64,000 nucleotides of DNA. Source: Litoribacter ruber (GTDB lineage: Bacteria > Bacteroidota > Bacteroidia > Cytophagales > Cyclobacteriaceae). The stretch is taken from the NCBI RefSeq assembly GCF_018500185.1, contig NZ_JAHBGI010000010.1, forward strand, positions 93,402 to 157,401. Reading direction: 5' to 3'. This document shows, piece by piece, positions 60,973 through 64,000 of this stretch. The stretch's first letter is position 1. Each line of letters opens with the position of its first letter. The notes beneath the pieces were generated by a model that worked only from the letters and a program-made list of their open reading frames with translations, was not told where the DNA came from and searched no databases. The translations under genes were made by a program, and so were the position numbers.

Positions 60973-62874
60973 TCAGTTTTTGGCAATTTGGGGCTGTCCA
61001 TTTTTAGCCACGTCTTGGTCAATGATAATGTCTTTCCAGTCCGCTTTTTCCGATGAACTGGCCGCTATCATTAATTTTACTTTTTTGCGGAAATTCCAAA
61101 TAGTATTCTTTCTGACAACTAAAAGGTCAGAGAGCTGCTCTAGGGTCCAGTTCTGTCCCGAAATAATGGTGTATGCTATGAAGAAGGCCTTTTCCAAAGG
61201 AAACCTTACCCCATGAAAAGCGGTGCCAGCCGTGACGCTTTCAATATAGCCGCATTTGCTACACCTGCGGGTGAAAATTTTGGGGCCGTTAGAGCACTTA
61301 TGGTTGCCGCAACTCTTACAGCTGAAGCTTTTGCCCCATTTCAATTCTTCCAGATAACGAAAGCATGCAGAGCTGTCTGGGAAAATATTGGAGAACTCCT
61401 CATATGTTAGCGTGTCATTGTCCAAGCGAGCCTGAAATGACTGTTTGATGCTGCTTTTAAGTTTCCAATTATCCCTGTCCAGAAGTGAATTTATGCGCTT
61501 GATCTCCTCATCTTTTTCTATAAGCTGGGAGTTGAATGACTCCAGCAATAGGTTTTTGGATTCAAGTTCCTTGGTGCGCTCCTGTACTTTCTGTTCTAGT
61601 TCTCGGTTTACCTTTTCTTTGAGGGCATAATTGGACTTCATCTGCTCCAAAGACCTTCTAAGGGCCAAGTCCTTGTTCTTCTTCAAAATCCGGATGCGAT
61701 CCCCGAGGGCAAAGGTTAGAAGCAACATTTCTCCCAAAAACGCCAAGTGCAAGCTGTAATACACCAGCGTATAATGTTGAATCACGGCTGCATTGGAAAG
61801 GACCTTAATAGCCATTCCGATAAATAATATACCGTAAGCCACCACAAAAAACCTGGCGACTTTGTAGCCTTTAGACCAGATATAAATACTGCTGAAAAAT
61901 ATCAGAAAAAAAGGAATCACATCGTAATACCGGATCTCAAACCATTTCGGGTCCCAAAACAGTCCCATCATGAATAAAACCGTTTTCAGGCCTAGCACCG
62001 TCAATAGTGCTTTATGAAGTACACTTGCCCTGGCTTTGGTGTTGAGAAATCTTATTGAAAACAGGGTGGCCCATACCACAATGGAATAGCTGAAAATCCC
62101 GTTGGCGATCTGATTCCAGGAGGGGGCATTGGGCCAGAGGTATTGGAAGGCGATACCATCCACACACATGGCATAAATCCCCACGCTGATAAGGTAAAAG
62201 GTATAATACAAGTATTTAACTTCCCTTACAGCAAAATACACCAGCATGTTATAAAGGGCGATGATAATGATCATGCCGTAAAAAAGCCCGTAAATGAAGT
62301 ACTCATTTAGCGCATAATAGATGAAGCGATTTAAGGATCGAACAGCTATTCTTATATCGGCCTTTTGAGAACTTTCGATTTTGATGTAATAGTGATCGAT
62401 TCCGGCAGCGGTATTATCTATGATGAGTTCAAAATTTTTGTGCACAAAATCCCGGTCATGGAAAGGCAGGCCGTCACCCATTCTTACCAATTGGTAATTG
62501 CCGTTATTATCAGGCTTGTATACCTCGATAAGGTCAATCGTCTGATCATAAAACTCCATGATCCATTTTTTAGAACTATTAGGCGTCTTCTCAATGGAGA
62601 GCTTTACCCAATAGGTGCTGGAAGTCTCATAGTTGCTTTTGGAAACCCCAGGTCTGATTTTGAACTTGTCCTGAAATCTGGATGTCTTCACATCTTCCAA
62701 GGTGAGGCTTCCTGTGGTGTCTTTGAAATAGGGAAGTTTCTCAATGGAAAATATCCGTTCCTCCAGATTGTCGTCGATTTTGAGCAAAGTATTTTCTGTG
62801 GGCTTTTGGGCATAGCCCATTAAGCACATTAAGGATAGTGCACAGATTAGGATACGTTGCATCAATCTACTCAT
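60973..62874 (-). CDS. 7TMR-DISM receptor fused to IS1595-type zinc ribbon and HTH (no kinase)
   Basis: 633 residues. Signal peptide 1-22; extracellular DISMED2-like domain about 35-185 (STYWVKLSIEKTP, DHYYIKIESSQ); seven membrane segments about 195-400 (YFIYGLFYGMIIIIALYNML first); coiled coil about 405-470. Then, from about 485, the N-terminal module of IS1595-family transposases: FPDSSACFRYLEELKWG, four zinc cysteines (C519, C522, C538, C541), SVTAGTAFHGVRFPLEKAFF, and a helix-turn-helix at about 576-600 (WTLEQLSDLLVVRKNTIW). The DDE catalytic domain is absent and the protein ends soon after, so this is a domesticated DNA-binding module, not a transposase. I infer a membrane-bound one-component regulator, possibly of the adjacent PUL. 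Met5 is an alternative start. Confidence 0.85.
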   Translation of the reverse strand: MSRLMQRILICALSLMCLMGYAQKPTENTLLKIDDNLEERIFSIEKLPYFKDTTGSLTLEDVKTSRFQDKFKIRPGVSKSNYETSSTYWVKLSIEKTPNSSKKWIMEFYDQTIDLIEVYKPDNNGNYQLVRMGDGLPFHDRDFVHKNFELIIDNTAAGIDHYYIKIESSQKADIRIAVRSLNRFIYYALNEYFIYGLFYGMIIIIALYNMLVYFAVREVKYLYYTFYLISVGIYAMCVDGIAFQYLWPNAPSWNQIANGIFSYSIVVWATLFSIRFLNTKARASVLHKALLTVLGLKTVLFMMGLFWDPKWFEIRYYDVIPFFLIFFSSIYIWSKGYKVARFFVVAYGILFIGMAIKVLSNAAVIQHYTLVYYSLHLAFLGEMLLLTFALGDRIRILKKNKDLALRRSLEQMKSNYALKEKVNRELEQKVQERTKELESKNLLLESFNSQLIEKDEEIKRINSLLDRDNWKLKSSIKQSFQARLDNDTLTYEEFSNIFPDSSACFRYLEELKWGKSFSCKSCGNHKCSNGPKIFTRRCSKCGYIESVTAGTAFHGVRFPLEKAFFIAYTIISGQNWTLEQLSDLLVVRKNTIWNFRKKVKLMIAASSSEKADWKDIIIDQDVAKNGQPQIAKN

Positions 62875-62895
62875 GGGTGGCTAGGTAGGATTTTT

Positions 62896-62932
62896 CAAAG
62901 TTAAAAATGATAAACAGAAAACCCTATATTTG
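62896..62932. promoter_or_regulatory. Back-to-back -7 boxes of divergent promoters
   Basis: Minus strand TAACTTTG (62896-62903) for the 7TMR-zinc-ribbon gene and plus strand TATATTTG (62925-62932) for the flavin reductase gene both match TAnnTTTG exactly. They lie 22 and 28 bases from the respective starts. No clear -33 TTG is seen for either. Confidence 0.5.
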
Positions 62933-62959
62933 AGTAGTAATTTGAAATTGATATCCAAT

Positions 62960-63853
62960 ATGATGAAGATTATAGATCCAAAAAACGTATCAACAGGTGA
63001 GTTTCACAGTTATATGCTAGGTGCAATTGCTCCAAGGCCCATTGCTTTTGCAAGCACGGTGGACAAAGAGGGCAATGTTAACCTTAGTCCATTCAGTTTT
63101 TTCAATGTTTTTGGTTCAAATCCCCCTGTTCTGGTGTTTAGCCCTGCCAGAAGAGTGCGAGATAATACTACCAAGCACACCTTGGAGAATGTGCATGAGG
63201 TAGCCGAGGTGGTGATCAATATTGTAAATTACAAAATGGTGGAGCAGATGTCTTTGGCTTCTACTGAGTACGATAAAGGTGTTAATGAGTTTACGAAGGC
63301 TGGTTTTACCGAAGTGAAATCAGAAATGGTCAAACCCCCAAGAGTAGGGGAGGCACCTGTCGCATTTGAATGTAAGGTTCTGCAGGTCTTGCCCGTAGGC
63401 GAGGGTGGAGGCGCTGCAAATCTGGTGATCTGTGAGATCCTACTTGCCCATATAGATGAAAATATTTTGGATGCCAATGGGAAAATTGACCCCTTCAAGT
63501 TGGACCCCGTGGCCAGAATGGGGGGAGATTGGTATTGCCGGGCAAGCGGAGAGTCGCTTTTTGAGATTCCAAAACCGCTCCGCACAAAAGGTATAGGAGT
63601 GGACCAAATCCCGCAGGAGATCCGAGACAGTGTGGTCTTAACAGGAAATAACTTGGGACGCCTGGGGAATGTAGAAAAGCTCCCTAGCGATGAAGAAGTG
63701 GAGGCCTATGCACATAAGCCTGAAATTCAGGAAATCCGCACCCGCTTCCAAAACGACCAAGAAAGCTATCAATTCCACCTCCATCAACTCGCCCAAGAAT
63801 ACATCCTGCAAGGAGATGTGGAAGGAGCTTGGAAGGTTTTATTACAGCATTAA
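62960..63853 (+). CDS. Flavin reductase family (FMN-binding split-barrel) protein
   Basis: About 297 residues from the ATG at 62960 (62963 also possible). The flavin reductase-like split barrel occupies the first 200: MLGAIAPRPIAFASTVDKEGN, LSPFSFFNVFGSNPPVLVFSP and VVINIVNYKMVEQMSLAST mark the FMN site. The remaining about 100 residues are a helical extension (VDQIPQEIRDSVVLTGNNLG). Such proteins reduce flavins or act as flavin-dependent oxidoreductases on unknown substrates. Monocistronic, with a strong terminator following. Confidence 0.9.
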   Translation: MMKIIDPKNVSTGEFHSYMLGAIAPRPIAFASTVDKEGNVNLSPFSFFNVFGSNPPVLVFSPARRVRDNTTKHTLENVHEVAEVVINIVNYKMVEQMSLASTEYDKGVNEFTKAGFTEVKSEMVKPPRVGEAPVAFECKVLQVLPVGEGGGAANLVICEILLAHIDENILDANGKIDPFKLDPVARMGGDWYCRASGESLFEIPKPLRTKGIGVDQIPQEIRDSVVLTGNNLGRLGNVEKLPSDEEVEAYAHKPEIQEIRTRFQNDQESYQFHLHQLAQEYILQGDVEGAWKVLLQH

Positions 63854-63859
63854 AAGCTC

Positions 63860-63899
63860 AAAAAAATGGCTACCTCAATCTTGAAGTAGCCATTTTTTT
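63860..63899. terminator. Bidirectional terminator after the flavin reductase gene
   Basis: AAAAAATGGCTAC (63861-63873) pairs with GTAGCCATTTTTT (63886-63898) around a 12-nt loop, flanked by A-run and T-run. The rest of the window (63901-64000) contains no gene. Its last 35 bases, TCTGCGAAG and AACTTCGTGAAAA, look like another interspersed repeat. Confidence 0.85.
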
Positions 63900-64000
63900 A
63901 TCTCCCGTCTCAGGTGTCATGTCCTAAATTTACTTGACAATTTTTTCTCAAGCTTTTAAATTTTTCTCTGCGAAGTGGCCTTTGTGAAACTTCGTGAAAA

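Noticed and set aside
60973..62874. Intact IS1595 transposase
   Set aside because: Only the zinc ribbon and HTH are present, fused in frame to a membrane receptor. The DDE domain is absent and no terminal inverted repeats were recognised.
1..64000. tRNA, rRNA or replication origin
   Set aside because: Nothing resembling a tRNA cloverleaf, rRNA or DnaA-box cluster was noticed on reading, but no covariance search was possible.

Overview
The window looks like the chromosome of a marine-type Bacteroidota, most likely order Cytophagales, family Cyclobacteriaceae. The evidence is the LpxC-FabZ fusion, a PorX-type response regulator of the type IX secretion system, a SusC/SusD polysaccharide utilisation locus (PUL), DUF4296 and BatA/DUF58 genes, SIMPL and 7TMR-DISM proteins, and several promoters of the Bacteroidota form TTTG-N19-TAnnTTTG. 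No rRNA, tRNA, CRISPR array, integrase or intact insertion sequence was seen. Fifty-two protein genes are called.

Positions 1-4,100: the 3' part of a GT14-type glycosyltransferase gene, then a repeat-bearing 0.5 kb spacer (five 11-bp iterons, a perfect 20-bp palindrome). A compact AT-rich type II restriction-modification system follows: controller protein with a visible C-box operator, Dcm-like cytosine methyltransferase, and a PD-(D/E)XK nuclease.

Positions 4,076-25,831: mostly housekeeping. An envelope cluster comes first (SGNH hydrolase, S66 carboxypeptidase, PBP4, DUF423), then YggS, a GH3-type acyl-adenylating enzyme, a LysE exporter, a short DUF58/BatA operon, DUF4296 lipoprotein-MutS2, and a lipid A operon (HD phosphohydrolase, LpxD, LpxC-FabZ, LpxA, ABC ATPase). 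PorX, TsaE and alanine dehydrogenase face away from the lipid A operon.

Positions 25,828-31,607: the most unusual locus. A tight four-gene operon encodes an E1/ThiF-like protein, a GNAT/autoinducer-synthase-fold acyltransferase, a 7TMR-DISM sensor histidine kinase and a receiver-histidine-kinase protein. A divergent single-receiver regulator sits beside it. The end of the E1-like gene, the whole acyltransferase gene and the sensor half of the kinase are much more AT-rich than both flanks. The composition switches sharply at the kinase H-box. This recalls polymorphic signal-synthase/receptor loci such as comQXP and agr, and it is my best candidate for an undescribed signalling system.

Positions 31,597-42,309: SIMPL protein, inorganic pyrophosphatase, outer-membrane barrel, ValS and fumarylacetoacetase. 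These are followed by a complete Anbu proteasome-like operon (ATP-grasp, alpha-E, Anbu, transglutaminase).

Positions 42,528-60,588: a PUL on the minus strand. It holds SusC, SusD, a LamG surface lipoprotein, two PF10091 glucoamylase-like hydrolases, a formylglycine-type sulfatase and the FGE needed to mature it, GH43, GH3, an alpha/beta-hydrolase and an EEP-fold hydrolase. Next to it (60,973-62,874) is a rare architecture: a 7TMR-DISM receptor whose output is a coiled coil plus an IS1595-transposase-like zinc ribbon and helix-turn-helix instead of a kinase. It is a plausible membrane-bound regulator of the PUL. The window closes with a flavin reductase family gene.
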